This document shows positions 1-8,279 of a stretch of 34,564 bases of DNA, piece by piece. The position numbers and the translations under genes are program-made. The notes beneath the pieces are model-generated. The model saw only the letters and a program-made list of their open reading frames with translations. It searched no databases and was not told the DNA's origin. Location of the stretch: the IMG/VR virus record IMGVR_UViG_3300032245_000174, positions 1 to 34,564 of that record; one strand, given 5' to 3'. Every line of letters starts with the position of its first letter. Position 1 is the first letter of the stretch. Source of the DNA: a virus.

Positions 1-123
1 CAGTAAATGTTAATACGGTATTAGAACCATTAGTTGAAACAGTAGGCGATCCAGTAGTAATTGCGGTGTAACTAGAAGTTGGAACGGAAATAATCACAAC
101 GCCAGAACCACCTGCACTACCAG
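1..123. repeat. Left copy of 123-base terminal direct repeat
   Basis: Positions 1-123 are identical base for base to 34442-34564. A glycine-rich tail gene reads without interruption across the junction when the ends are joined, which shows that the molecule is circular or circularly permuted and that one copy is redundant. The repeat lies inside a coding gene and has no packaging-site features, so I read it as an assembler overlap and not as a physical phage terminus. The true unit would be 34,441 bp. Confidence 0.9.
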
Positions 124-934
124 TTGATGAAACGCTATTACCACCACCGCCACCACCGCCTCTATTTGCAGTTCCAGCAGTACCAGTTGAAACCGCAATA
201 TTGCCACCATTACCGCCACCGCCCGCACCACCTGCGCCACCAGTATTAATTCCATCTGCACCACCGCCACCACCACCAGCATAAGTTACAGATGAGCCTG
301 TAATAGATGATGCAGTACCAGCACCACCCGCACCTGAAACTGTGCCGCCTTGCCAGTTTTGACCAACAGCACTAGCACCACCACCACCACCAGCAGAGGC
401 AGCATTGCCACCGCCAGAGCCGCCACCAGTACCGCCATTATTTCCTTGACCAGAAGTGCCAGTTCCCGCTGTGGTTTGATTTGCACCAGCTCCACCACCA
501 CCTGATCCGCCATTTCTACCAGCAGTTCCGGTATTTGCAGAGCCACCACCACCGCCACCAGTTGCAGTAATTCCGAATGCAGATGAACTACCGCCATCAC
601 CACCGTTAGCACTTGTTCCAGCTGAACCAGCAGCACCTACTGTTATGGTATAAACAATTGATGAAGTTAAAACAGCTGAGCCAGTTATAAACCCACCAGC
701 CCCACCGCCACCGCCAAGATTTTTACCCCCGCCACCGCCACCAGCAACAATTAAATAAGACGCAGAATAAGTTTTAGCTTGGTTAAATTGATACCAATTA
801 TTTCCATCGTAATATTCTGGAAAACCTGTTGTAGTGTTGAAACCCATCTGACCAACAGCAGGACTAGCTGGCCTCGTAGCAGTAGTCCACGATGCGTTAG
901 TTATTCCATTTGTGCCGTTTAGCGTAATAGGCAT
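1..934 (-). CDS. Glycine-rich tail protein, N-terminal 311 residues (continues across the circular junction)
   Basis: Reading leftward from ATG at 934 the frame stays open to position 1 and, after joining the ends, stops at TGA 34421-34419, giving about 318 aa. The first ~55 residues ([10 protein letters not shown]..., then a YYDGNNWYQF motif) look like a phage fibre attachment segment. A long stretch of GGGGGG, GGSGGGG and GGAGG runs follows, then GSGVVII and a Thr/Ser-rich tail. This is the glycine-rich domain pattern of phage distal tail proteins, which can pack as polyglycine-II sheets in adhesins. It follows the 46-aa gene with a one-base overlap (TAATG). Role in receptor contact is inferred from position at the end of the fibre gene series. 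The Ala/Val-rich minus-strand frames over this region are shadows. Confidence 0.8.
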   Translation of the reverse strand, partial: MPITLNGTNGITNASWTTATRPASPAVGQMGFNTTTGFPEYYDGNNWYQFNQAKTYSASYLIVAGGGGGGKNLGGGGGAGGFITGSAVLTSSIVYTITVGAAGSAGTSANGGDGGSSSAFGITATGGGGGGSANTGTAGRNGGSGGGGAGANQTTAGTGTSGQGNNGGTGGGSGGGNAASAGGGGGASAVGQNWQGGTVSGAGGAGTASSITGSSVTYAGGGGGGADGINTGGAGGAGGGGNGGNIAVSTGTAGTANRGGGGGGGNSVSSTGSAGGSGVVIISVPTSSYTAITTGSPTVSTNGSNTVLTFT

Positions 935-1074
935 TATTCATCCGCAGGTAATGGTGTGTTGCCTTCTGCAAGCCATTTTAAATAGGCTTGGTAGTCTGTG
1001 TTAGCTTCATCCATTGGAATAAATGCACCATCCGACAAACGAATTACAGTTTCGTATTTAGTTAATTTATACAT
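934..1074 (-). CDS. Small tail-fibre-associated protein (46 aa)
   Basis: This 46-residue protein begins [13 protein letters not shown] and ends with the motif [16 protein letters not shown]. That C-terminal pattern ([15 protein letters not shown]) recurs in small phage proteins and in tail-fibre assembly proteins, so a role with the neighbouring fibres is likely though unproven. The start follows directly on the stop of the 370-aa fibre gene (TAA at 1077-1075, ATG at 1074), and its own stop overlaps the next ATG by one base. Such tight coupling suggests translation together with the glycine-rich protein. It could be a fibre chaperone rather than a virion component. Confidence 0.75.
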   Translation of the reverse strand: MYKLTKYETVIRLSDGAFIPMDEANTDYQAYLKWLAEGNTPLPADE

Positions 1075-2187
1075 TTATAGCTCCGCAGATGCAGCCCAAT
1101 GAATTACAAAACCACCTGTTGCGGGGGTTATATTTCCACCAGAATTGTTATATATAGTAAATGATGAATCAGAGGGTATATTTACAGCACCACTATTTGC
1201 TGCTAAATCAGTTCCTGCTGCAGTAGAAGCAACAGATGCTGTGCTACTTGTAAAACTATACGTATTTATAGTAGCAGACGTTCTTTTCGTAACAGCAAAT
1301 TTAACGTTTGCGTATGTAAGTGTATTTGCAATAGCTACCGTAGTCGATGCAAAAGCATATCCTCCGTTAGTTAAATTAGTTGGAACTGCTGTCCCTTGTG
1401 GGTATGACTTTTCATAATACCTCTGACACAAAGCTAACTCAGTTCCATAAGGTCTGTAATCAAAGCTAGTAGCTGTACTACCCTTCTCTAGTTGTACGCC
1501 AGTAATGTAGAACGTAGCTCCAGATGTGCCTACTACGGATGTTGCGCCTGTGGCTGAGTAATAAAATCCAGAACCCCAAGAACCTGCTGCTGCACTATAT
1601 GTTGTTCCAACACCTAAACCAAAGTTTACATTTATACCTATACCATTTGTTTTATTCCAAGTCCCGCTAGTAGAACCAGTAATAGTAATAAACTTTTGTT
1701 CCCAAGTATTTGCAGCAGATATTGTGTATGTAAAAGGATAAACCTGACCACCGTATAAAGTACCGCCAAAAGTTCCTGTTAATGAACTACGTACCCAAAA
1801 TGATAAAGTAACAGTAGCGGCAGATGCAGTACCCCATGCTAAATCATTAATGTTATAACCTTCAATATTTTGAATTAATGCAAAATAATCCCCAGTAAGA
1901 ACTGAATATGCTGATGAAGATGTAATGCCTAAATAACTAGAATACCCTGCTGGTGGCGTTACTGATCCAGCATTTTGCTGTACAGTTAATTTTGAACCTT
2001 GACTTGCATCTATACGCCATCTATCAACTGTATATTGTCCATTTGTTGCAGTAACACTCGCACCAGCATTACGCTGGTCTATGACCATCGCACCATTGAT
2101 AATTCTATTCTTGAATCCGTACAAGCCAGCAGAACTTACACCATCACTAGTGGTCATTAAGTCTGCGTTTACAAAGCCGTATCCCAT
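1075..2187 (-). CDS. Tail fibre / carbohydrate-binding-like protein
   Basis: 370 aa. The N-terminal part has the phrase KNRIINGAMVIDQRNAG followed by DRW, a signature of many phage tail fibre and receptor-binding proteins whose middle forms a jelly-roll-like sugar-binding fold. Residues ~235-265 carry VQLEKGSTATSFDYRPYG and ELALCQRYYEKSYP, the standard end of that module, and a short beta-rich C-terminus follows. The start has a strong Shine-Dalgarno (AGGAG, six bases before ATG) that overlaps the end of the preceding S74 fibre gene. Part of a run of five fibre-type genes. Recognition of a surface sugar is inferred from the family and not visible directly. Confidence 0.82.
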   Translation of the reverse strand: MGYGFVNADLMTTSDGVSSAGLYGFKNRIINGAMVIDQRNAGASVTATNGQYTVDRWRIDASQGSKLTVQQNAGSVTPPAGYSSYLGITSSSAYSVLTGDYFALIQNIEGYNINDLAWGTASAATVTLSFWVRSSLTGTFGGTLYGGQVYPFTYTISAANTWEQKFITITGSTSGTWNKTNGIGINVNFGLGVGTTYSAAAGSWGSGFYYSATGATSVVGTSGATFYITGVQLEKGSTATSFDYRPYGTELALCQRYYEKSYPQGTAVPTNLTNGGYAFASTTVAIANTLTYANVKFAVTKRTSATINTYSFTSSTASVASTAAGTDLAANSGAVNIPSDSSFTIYNNSGGNITPATGGFVIHWAASAEL

Positions 2188-2188
2188 C

Positions 2189-3061
2189 TTATTCTCCTAC
2201 TTTCGCTTTAAGTGCGTCTAGTTCTGCTTTTAATTCTTGAATTGCTTTTAAAAGTAATGGCGTTAATTTACCGTAATCAACCTGCCATGTGCCTTTAGGA
2301 TCAGTTAATTCTGCATTATTATCGCCAACACAAACTGCATCTGGATAATGCTGTTGAAGTTCTTGAGCAATAAATCCAAAGTCAACATGACCGTTATCTT
2401 CTTTCCAATCAAACGCTCTTACTTTAATAGCATCAACAACAGTCAAAGCATTAGATGAATCTACAATATTTTCTTTTAAACGGAAGTCAGATGATGTTGC
2501 AAAATTAACTGTACCTGCTGCGTTATGTTGAATTGATCCTGCAACAGTTGCTGACGAGTTTGCAAACGTAATGTATTGAGTTCCAGAACCATAAGTAGTT
2601 CCAGTATCTTGCAAAGTAATTATGCTTATTGAATTAGCATTTCCAACAATAGTTTGATAAGCAGGTAATGCACCAACAGCAGCAGATGTATTTATATACA
2701 ATCTACCATTTGCATCAAGACGCATACGTTCTGTAAATGTATTTGTATAAAAACTTAAAGACGTAGAGTCTGAACTTCCAATATAGGAACCAATTGTCCC
2801 AGCGTTATTAGAAAAGCTAATTAAAGAATAATTATCGCTAGCACGTCCTCGACAATTAAGCGTAACAGCATTTGCAGCACCAAGAACATCAAGCCTATAA
2901 TTTGGCGTAGTAGTACCGACACCTACGTTCTGAGAACCATCTACCGTTACGGCAGTAGCACCCGAACCTGATCCAGTAACAATATTTAACGTACCGCTAG
3001 TGTCTGTAGTGATCTGCGTACCGCCATTTGTGCTGTTGCCAGCTGTGATTATATTTGCCAT
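2189..3061 (-). CDS. Tail fibre with C-terminal S74 intramolecular chaperone domain
   Basis: About 290 aa from ATG at 3061 (Shine-Dalgarno AAGGAT eight bases upstream); a longer frame to 3085 runs into the preceding gene and lacks such a site. The N-terminal ~180 residues are Ser/Thr/Gly-rich fibre sequence with a VGVGTTTP motif. From residue 191 comes SDFRLKENI, the conserved start of the peptidase S74 autoprocessing chaperone. Ser191 and Lys196 hold the Ser-Lys spacing of the catalytic dyad, and FGFIAQEL and LTPLLLKAIQELK follow, ending in a helix. In this family the domain trimerises the fibre and cuts itself off before Ser. Expected mature product is therefore about 190 aa. Confidence 0.9.
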   Translation of the reverse strand: MANIITAGNSTNGGTQITTDTSGTLNIVTGSGSGATAVTVDGSQNVGVGTTTPNYRLDVLGAANAVTLNCRGRASDNYSLISFSNNAGTIGSYIGSSDSTSLSFYTNTFTERMRLDANGRLYINTSAAVGALPAYQTIVGNANSISIITLQDTGTTYGSGTQYITFANSSATVAGSIQHNAAGTVNFATSSDFRLKENIVDSSNALTVVDAIKVRAFDWKEDNGHVDFGFIAQELQQHYPDAVCVGDNNAELTDPKGTWQVDYGKLTPLLLKAIQELKAELDALKAKVGE

Positions 3062-3069
3062 GATTATCC

Positions 3070-3426
3070 TTAAATAACAACCCAACGTGAGCCAGATGGA
3101 ACTGTAACTGTTTTGCCTGGCGCAACCGTAACAGGGCCTATACTTTCTGCGTTATATCCATTACTAACTGTGTAATTATCTGCAATTGTATTTTTAACTT
3201 GAAAAATACCAGTAGAAATAGATACATTGCCGCCAAGTTTAGCAATGCTTACATTTTGATTAGCGTCAATTGTGATTGCATCTAAACCGCCAGTTTGCAA
3301 TGTTAAAGTTGTTGGACCATTTAAAACGCCATTCAACACAACCCCGTTATAAGTCATGTTGTTTACGTCATTCAACCAAGACGCATAAATAATCGTCTGA
3401 TTGTCAATAAAAGTAGTAGATGCCAT
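3070..3426 (-). CDS. Short tail fibre protein (118 aa)
   Basis: The protein begins MASTTFIDNQ and continues IIYASWLNDVNN, the short N-terminal motif (F.D...I.AsWLNDVN) found at the virion-anchoring end of many podovirus fibres and spikes. It then becomes beta-rich with an AITIDANQNVSI segment and ends ESIGPVTVAPGKTVTV-SGSRWVVI. Almost the same 25-residue ending closes the 923-aa fibre at 4714-7485. At 118 aa it is far too short for a complete spike, so it probably acts as an adaptor or a minor fibre. It sits nine bases from the neighbouring head-tail adaptor gene. Confidence 0.75.
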   Translation of the reverse strand: MASTTFIDNQTIIYASWLNDVNNMTYNGVVLNGVLNGPTTLTLQTGGLDAITIDANQNVSIAKLGGNVSISTGIFQVKNTIADNYTVSNGYNAESIGPVTVAPGKTVTVPSGSRWVVI

Positions 3427-3434
3427 TTCTTGCC

Positions 3435-4406
3435 CTATCTAAAGAATCCACCGGTCAAAATCCAACCAGCATCACGCGAGTTCATGCTTGTAATCACATC
3501 TGAATACATTGCAGTTTGCTGTGGGGCCATGTTGGTACGTTTAACCGTTGCTTTGGCTTGTGCTGCAAATGAAGTAATCATCTGAATCTGCGTTGTGTTT
3601 GCTTTGCCGTACATCGGCATTAATCGTTCAGCTAAACACCATCTAAGAGCATTCACATAACCCTGTGGTATTTGTATGTCGTTAAATTCTGTCGTAAATC
3701 TTGGGAAAATCGTTTCACAGAACAAATGCAATTCACCTTGTGACGGGTTAGGCCACACCGACAAATTACCTAAAACATCCCCTGCGTTGTAGTACAAGGC
3801 TTTAGGCCAGGGGCCTGACAGGGTTTTTAAACCAATCATTTCATAATCTTGAAGTGCCAAGATTGCAATAGGGTAATCCAAGCCCCCGTTAACCACTGGC
3901 TGACCGTTAGAATTAGTATTAATACGAACAAAAGCGGAATCAATACTAAGCGGCTTTTGATAATAGGCTGTGATAGTCGTTGCCGCAACGGTTTGAGCAT
4001 AGTTGAGTTTGTAAGTACCCGCCTCAAGTGTATTTCCCCCTGCACCTGTTTCAAACGCCATGATCTGTGTGCCAGGCGTAATTCCTGCGCCTGATAACGT
4101 CTGATTTAACGCAACCGCACCAGAAAGTACATTTGTAACCGTCAAAATGTTACCGGCAATCGAACCTTGAAAACTAGCTTGGGCAGTACCGCCTGGTCCT
4201 ATTGTGTAATTAATTTGTCCAGCGGTAACAGGAAATATGATTTCGGTAATGTTGTACACCATCATATTTTCATTCGACCATTGATCGATCATGTCGTTCA
4301 ACATATCGTATGCGTCTTGTGCTTCCTCTGGTGCTGGTGTTTCACCCGCAGCAATAGCACCGATGTCTTTTAAAGCGCGAGTTACTATGTCTAAGGGAGT
4401 TGTCAT
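3435..4406 (-). CDS. P22 gp4-like head-tail adaptor / packaged-DNA stabilisation protein
   Basis: 323 aa. The N-terminus (TPLDIVTRALKDIGAIAAGE, then A.DMLNDMIDQWSNENMM) is the helical start of phage adaptor proteins of the gp4-like family. These sit below the portal and close the DNA-filled head. The family motif TIGPGG appears at residues 68-73, but its usual continuation (KPLSIDSAFVR) is only reached at residue 151. The gap, about residues 78-147, is a beta-rich insert with TLTVTN..., GAGITPGTQI and a Gly-rich turn. A similar module occurs twice in the gp10-like protein at 32136-34076. The C-terminal half (QIPQGYVNALRWCLAERLMP) is typical. It overlaps the upstream gene by four bases (ATGA). 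Confidence 0.82.
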   Translation of the reverse strand: MTTPLDIVTRALKDIGAIAAGETPAPEEAQDAYDMLNDMIDQWSNENMMVYNITEIIFPVTAGQINYTIGPGGTAQASFQGSIAGNILTVTNVLSGAVALNQTLSGAGITPGTQIMAFETGAGGNTLEAGTYKLNYAQTVAATTITAYYQKPLSIDSAFVRINTNSNGQPVVNGGLDYPIAILALQDYEMIGLKTLSGPWPKALYYNAGDVLGNLSVWPNPSQGELHLFCETIFPRFTTEFNDIQIPQGYVNALRWCLAERLMPMYGKANTTQIQMITSFAAQAKATVKRTNMAPQQTAMYSDVITSMNSRDAGWILTGGFFR

Positions 4407-4717
4407 ATTTGTACCGTAAATGTTTCAGCACCAAGCCAGGGAGCGCGAATAGGCATATTTTGGCTTTTTAGCGTGTCTAATTGCTCAATTAACCTTGATT
4501 TTATTGCAGCAATAGCATCTTGGCTAGAATTTTCAATAAAATGAACCACCTGATTTTCTGTAATTTCAGGGAATATTTTTATAGGATTTACCGCATCCCA
4601 ATAGCCTTCAGTTGAAACAGTATTTTCACCGTCAATCAACGTCAATAAATAACGAACTTGAGTAATCTCATGCTCAGAATTTGTATAAACGTCCAATATT
4701 TTCCATGTGTATGTCAT
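4403..4717 (-). CDS. Conserved small phage protein (104 aa)
   Basis: Translation most likely begins at ATG 4717 (MTYTWKILDVY), which overlaps the stop of the fibre gene by four bases (ATGA); the longer frame to 4729 would start inside that gene. The body has the pattern of a small phage family related to tail genes: a Y.W.I opening, a central YLLTLIDG strand, then ITENQVVHFIEN. I recall this as similar to the DUF7936-type phage proteins, but cannot confirm it. No membrane segment or signal is present. Position between fibre and adaptor genes suggests a tail assembly role. Confidence 0.65.
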   Translation of the reverse strand: MTYTWKILDVYTNSEHEITQVRYLLTLIDGENTVSTEGYWDAVNPIKIFPEITENQVVHFIENSSQDAIAAIKSRLIEQLDTLKSQNMPIRAPWLGAETFTVQI

Positions 4718-7485
4718 AACACCACCCACTTTGATCCAGATGCAACAGTTACAGTTTGACCAGAAGCAATTGTTATAGGGCCTACAGAATGTCCAGATGT
4801 GCCAGCTGCAATTGTTTGACTTGCTGATACCGTTAAACTGTTTATAAATATGCCGTTAGTCGAACTAACTGTATTTCCCGCCACCGTACCAGTTGCGGTT
4901 ACAGATGTTGCACTAGCAACACCTAATGACGGTGTGGTAAATGATGGACTTGTTGCTAATGCTACAACCGTACCGCTACCAGTAGTTGAATAAGACGTTC
5001 CCCAAGCTGATCCTGTGCTGTTTGGGATACCTGCGCCTGGATAAACCATGCCAGAAGCAGCGGCAGCCCATGTAGGAACACCACTCGCTAAAGTTAAAAC
5101 ATAACCGTTCGTTCCAGCCGCTAATTTAGATAGCGTATTGGTTGCAGATGCGTAAATTATGTCACCAGTTGCATAGCTGCTTAATCCTGTACCGCCGCGA
5201 TTATATGCAACAACATTACCGTTCCATGTGGCAGAAGTAATAGAGCCTGGGTAATCCAATGTATTGGTTGACCATGAAACATTTGATGGGGCTTGATCGT
5301 GCCTATCCCAAGAACCTGCCGCAATAACATTAGACAATAAAGTAAGCTCAACCAACCCGCCTGACGGTACAGAAACAATTAATGTGCCTGAGTTATTGTT
5401 TACTAATATTGCGCCACTACTTTGATTATTGTTAAAAATATAATTTGTGCCAGCGTTTAATGTTGTTGCATTTGGCAATTGGAATGTTTGTCCACCTGAG
5501 CCAGTAACAACATAATTAGGAACTGATGCAGCAGTTAAAACTGTAGTTGTACCCGCTGCCGCAACACTAGCAAACCCTTCATCTACTATGTTTGCAGAAA
5601 TATTAACATTTGCATCACGCAAAACAACAGAATTAGCACCGCTAGATGCAGTAACACCAGTTCCACCATAAGCCACACCCAACGGATTAATTGGTGTCAA
5701 ACTTGTTGACGTTAATGCGCCTGTGGATGGGTTAAATTGCAGCCTAGTTGAACTGACATTTTCTGTCGTTACTGAACCAGAAGTCGCACTAGTAAACGTC
5801 AAATAACGTGTGGCGTTTGTAGTCGTATCGTCAACAATCGTCACACCAGTTGCAGGTAATGCTGACCATGTTGGCAATCCTGACGATAATGTCAGAACAT
5901 AACCGTTCGTTCCGGCAGCCAAGAATGTAGTTGTATTGCTACCCGTCTGGTAAGGCAAAGAACCCGCTGCACCGCCATTTAAGTTATTTGAATACCCAAC
6001 GCTCAATGTTGATTGATTTGCCCATGTAGGGCTTCCTGTGCCGCCTGAGAGCAATACTTGGCTAGACGTTCCCGCAGCACTAAAACTTGTCGTACCTACC
6101 GCACTTTGATAAGGCACTGCACCCGCTACGCCACCAGAAATATTGGTTGCAAATCCAACGGTTAAACCAGATGGTGCAATCCAAGCTGGTGGTGAACTTG
6201 TACTGTTTGTCTGAAGAATATATCCGGCAGTACCAGCCGCTAGGAATACTGTTGAACCTGCTGCATTTTGATACGGGAAAGCATTGACAGTTCCACCAGC
6301 GACATTTGTTGTAGTCGTTGCAGTTGCGGCATTACCGCCAATCGAAAGGCCAGATGCCGTACCGGTGAAGTTCGTTCCAACAAGAGCCGGTGAAGTTGTA
6401 TAGCTTGGTGCAGAACCGCCAACCAAAACGCCTGTTCCAGACGCAAGGAAAGTCGTTGCCCCAGCAGCAGTTTGATAAGGAATCGCACCTGTTGATCCCC
6501 CCGATAAATTGGTTGATGTTGCCGAACTTGTTGCATTTGTTGCAGTTGCGGCATTTCCAGTAATTGAGCCATTAATCGTATTCGTTACCGTTAAATCTAA
6601 TAACGTACCTAAACCAGTAATGCCAGAATATGAGCCACTTATTAAACTGCTTGCAATTGTGCCGCTTGTAATCTGACTAGCAGCAATGGCAATAGACACA
6701 TTAGCCGCTAAAGTCAATTGACCTTGAGCATTTACCGAATAAGTAGGAACTGAACTTGCAGAGCCATACGCACCCGCAGTAACTCCGGTGTTTGTAATGC
6801 TGAAAGTGTTGCCGACTAAAGATAAACCTGTGCCAGCGTTGTAACTTGTAATGCCATTAAATTGCACCCAAGTCATCGGTGTAACGTTAATTGTGCCGCC
6901 CTTGTTGGACGTACAAACATAACCGTTATCAGCCTGGGTAGAGCCTTCCTGCACGAAACAGAACGCACCAGGCACTTGTGCCCAAACCGACATATCTGTG
7001 GCTCTTGACCATGCAGTCGCAGATGCAACATAAATGCCGTTCTCAGCCTGTGCGGTTTGGTTTTTAACTAAAACACGATCACCAGCCGCAACAGTTACGC
7101 CATCAATTGACAATAAGCCAGATAACGTGATGTTTGCAGTTGTTGCTACCAATACAGGGGCTTTAACTGATAAACCAGCCGCTATTTGATCTACATATTG
7201 CTTGTTTGCTATGTCAGACGCATTGGTAGGCCCTGTGCTAATCGTGCCTGTCGTTGTCGCAATATTCGTAAATGTTGCAGACGATGGCGTAGTACCACCA
7301 ATTACCGAACTATTAATCGTGCTATTCGTAATCGTTAGATTAGATTGAAGCGGATTAATAGCTGCATAAAAAGGTGTCCCCGCTGGACCAATTAAACTAA
7401 TCAGCGCAAACGTTGGTTCGGGCATAAAAATGCCCTGTACCGGTACTATGTTGGTTGTCTGTGTGACAGCCGTATCATTAGACAT
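4714..7485 (-). CDS. Large repetitive tail fibre protein (923 aa)
   Basis: The N-terminal ~70 residues (VPVQGIFMPEPTFALISLIGPAG) have no repeats and may be the virion anchor. Residues ~95-215 form a module with IANKQYVDQI, GDRVLVKNQTAQAENGIYV and a TPMTWVQFNG end, common in long phage fibres. The middle holds at least five imperfect repeats of the form NxxGGxxGAxPYQxAxGxTxFLAAGTxGYVL...PTW, spaced roughly 40-60 residues apart. The C-terminus ends SVGPITIASGQTVTV-SGSKWVVL, nearly the same as the 118-aa fibre at 3070. It is almost free of Cys and very rich in Thr, Ser, Ala and Gly, as expected for an extended trimeric beta fibre. Confidence 0.82.
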   Translation of the reverse strand: MSNDTAVTQTTNIVPVQGIFMPEPTFALISLIGPAGTPFYAAINPLQSNLTITNSTINSSVIGGTTPSSATFTNIATTTGTISTGPTNASDIANKQYVDQIAAGLSVKAPVLVATTANITLSGLLSIDGVTVAAGDRVLVKNQTAQAENGIYVASATAWSRATDMSVWAQVPGAFCFVQEGSTQADNGYVCTSNKGGTINVTPMTWVQFNGITSYNAGTGLSLVGNTFSITNTGVTAGAYGSASSVPTYSVNAQGQLTLAANVSIAIAASQITSGTIASSLISGSYSGITGLGTLLDLTVTNTINGSITGNAATATNATSSATSTNLSGGSTGAIPYQTAAGATTFLASGTGVLVGGSAPSYTTSPALVGTNFTGTASGLSIGGNAATATTTTNVAGGTVNAFPYQNAAGSTVFLAAGTAGYILQTNSTSSPPAWIAPSGLTVGFATNISGGVAGAVPYQSAVGTTSFSAAGTSSQVLLSGGTGSPTWANQSTLSVGYSNNLNGGAAGSLPYQTGSNTTTFLAAGTNGYVLTLSSGLPTWSALPATGVTIVDDTTTNATRYLTFTSATSGSVTTENVSSTRLQFNPSTGALTSTSLTPINPLGVAYGGTGVTASSGANSVVLRDANVNISANIVDEGFASVAAAGTTTVLTAASVPNYVVTGSGGQTFQLPNATTLNAGTNYIFNNNQSSGAILVNNNSGTLIVSVPSGGLVELTLLSNVIAAGSWDRHDQAPSNVSWSTNTLDYPGSITSATWNGNVVAYNRGGTGLSSYATGDIIYASATNTLSKLAAGTNGYVLTLASGVPTWAAAASGMVYPGAGIPNSTGSAWGTSYSTTGSGTVVALATSPSFTTPSLGVASATSVTATGTVAGNTVSSTNGIFINSLTVSASQTIAAGTSGHSVGPITIASGQTVTVASGSKWVVL

Positions 7486-7487
7486 AG

Positions 7488-7745
7488 TTACTCGTAGTAA
7501 ATGGTTGCTTTTACAGTTCCAGTTATCACGACATATATGCCGTCTGCTACGTTTATCCCATCATAGAAGTTGTAGTTAGTCGCCGCTGTCGGTGTGAACA
7601 CACCCAAAACTGTTTCAGTTGTGCCAGTTGTTTGGCTGTCGTAAACGGTCATTGTTCCACCAGCTGTGCTGACAAATATGCCTTTTAACTTACCAGGCTG
7701 GCTTTTAATGTTACCGGTTGCTTCGGTATAGGTGTAATTGGACAT
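7488..7745 (-). CDS. Small beta-rich virion protein (85 aa)
   Basis: A short all-beta protein (SNYTYTEATGNIKSQPG at the start, VVITGTVKATIYYE at the end) without Cys, membrane segments or signal peptide. Small proteins of this look, with a KGIFVSTAGGTMTVYDS-type strand pair, are common between coat and tail genes in podoviruses, perhaps as decoration or fibre-anchoring subunits. The start has a good Shine-Dalgarno (AGAGGAAATT before ATG). It is the first gene after the intrinsic terminator at 7781-7816, so it leads the fibre operon. Precise function is not recognised. Confidence 0.65.
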   Translation of the reverse strand: MSNYTYTEATGNIKSQPGKLKGIFVSTAGGTMTVYDSQTTGTTETVLGVFTPTAATNYNFYDGINVADGIYVVITGTVKATIYYE

Positions 7746-7769
7746 AATTTCCTCTTAAAAATTACCCAA

Positions 7770-7775
7770 ATTATA
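7770..7775 (-). promoter_or_regulatory. Possible late promoter -10 (TATAAT)
   Basis: The minus strand shows a perfect TATAAT just downstream of the terminator at 7781-7816 and 25 bases before the ATG of the 85-aa virion gene. The hexamer 17 bases upstream (GTGGCT) is a poor -35 and no extended -10 is present. If real, it would restart transcription of the fibre genes after coat transcripts stop, possibly with an activator. Weak evidence. Confidence 0.3.
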
Positions 7776-7780
7776 GACGC

Positions 7781-7816
7781 ACAAAGAGAAAAAGCCACCA
7801 TTTTTAGATGGCGGCT
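7781..7816 (-). terminator. Intrinsic terminator after the coat-region genes
   Basis: On the minus strand a 9-bp stem (7816-7808 with 7801-7793; AGCCGCCAT and ATGGTGGCT, one G-U pair) encloses a six-base loop and is followed by a T-rich run (TTTTTCTCTTT). It lies 23 bases after the stop of the 140-aa gene. It would separate the highly needed coat and small virion proteins from the fibre genes. Partial read-through is likely because the whole left arm lies on one strand. Confidence 0.8.
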
Positions 7817-7838
7817 CTTTCCTTAATTACCGTTCCAA

Positions 7839-8261
7839 TTAAGACAGGAACGATAAGTCGTAACCATAAACGAAAACGTCCATAGTTGCAGCAGCACCTT
7901 GTGCTGTGCCAACGTTTACATATAGGTTTTGACCAGTTTGAACAGCAGTAGATGCAACAGTACGCTGCGAAACTACGGTTGAAGCGGTCAATGCAGATAA
8001 TGCTGCATTTGCAACAATGCCAGTACCACCAGCACCAGGTGCAGTAAATACACCGGCTAATGCTGTGGTCAAGCTAGTTGATGCGTTAGTAAAAATAACG
8101 TTAGAAACAGAATAGTTAGTAGTATTGTTAATTGGCAATACTGTGTCACCGGTCTGGTTAACGTTAACACCTTGATAGGAAGCTAACAGACGAATAGCCT
8201 GGTTGCTTGCTACGTTCGATGGATGAATGGTACTGGTACTTGCTGGTCCTGGATTTGCCAT
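7839..8261 (-). CDS. Virion-associated protein, possible decoration protein (140 aa)
   Basis: I do not recognise a named family. The protein is Ala/Thr/Ser/Val-rich, lacks Cys and charged patches, and reads as an extended beta protein (TNYSVSNVIFTNAST, QNLYVNVGTAQGAAA, ending DVFVYGYDLSFLS). Its gene lies directly downstream of the coat gene (18-base gap) and is closed by a strong terminator. It would therefore share the coat gene's transcript and probably its high expression, which suits a capsid decoration or head-exterior protein. That role is inferred from context only. Confidence 0.6.
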   Translation of the reverse strand: MANPGPASTSTIHPSNVASNQAIRLLASYQGVNVNQTGDTVLPINNTTNYSVSNVIFTNASTSLTTALAGVFTAPGAGGTGIVANAALSALTASTVVSQRTVASTAVQTGQNLYVNVGTAQGAAATMDVFVYGYDLSFLS

Positions 8262-8279
8262 TTTTCTAGTCCTTTCCTA

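Noticed and set aside
94-636. Two Val/Ala/Leu-rich frames in the glycine-rich region
   Set aside because: Out-of-frame reading of GGT/GGC repeats; the true frame runs from 934 to 1 and across the junction.
3836-4373. Frames opposite and within the gp4-like gene
   Set aside because: Shadow frames; the gp4-like reading carries the conserved motifs.
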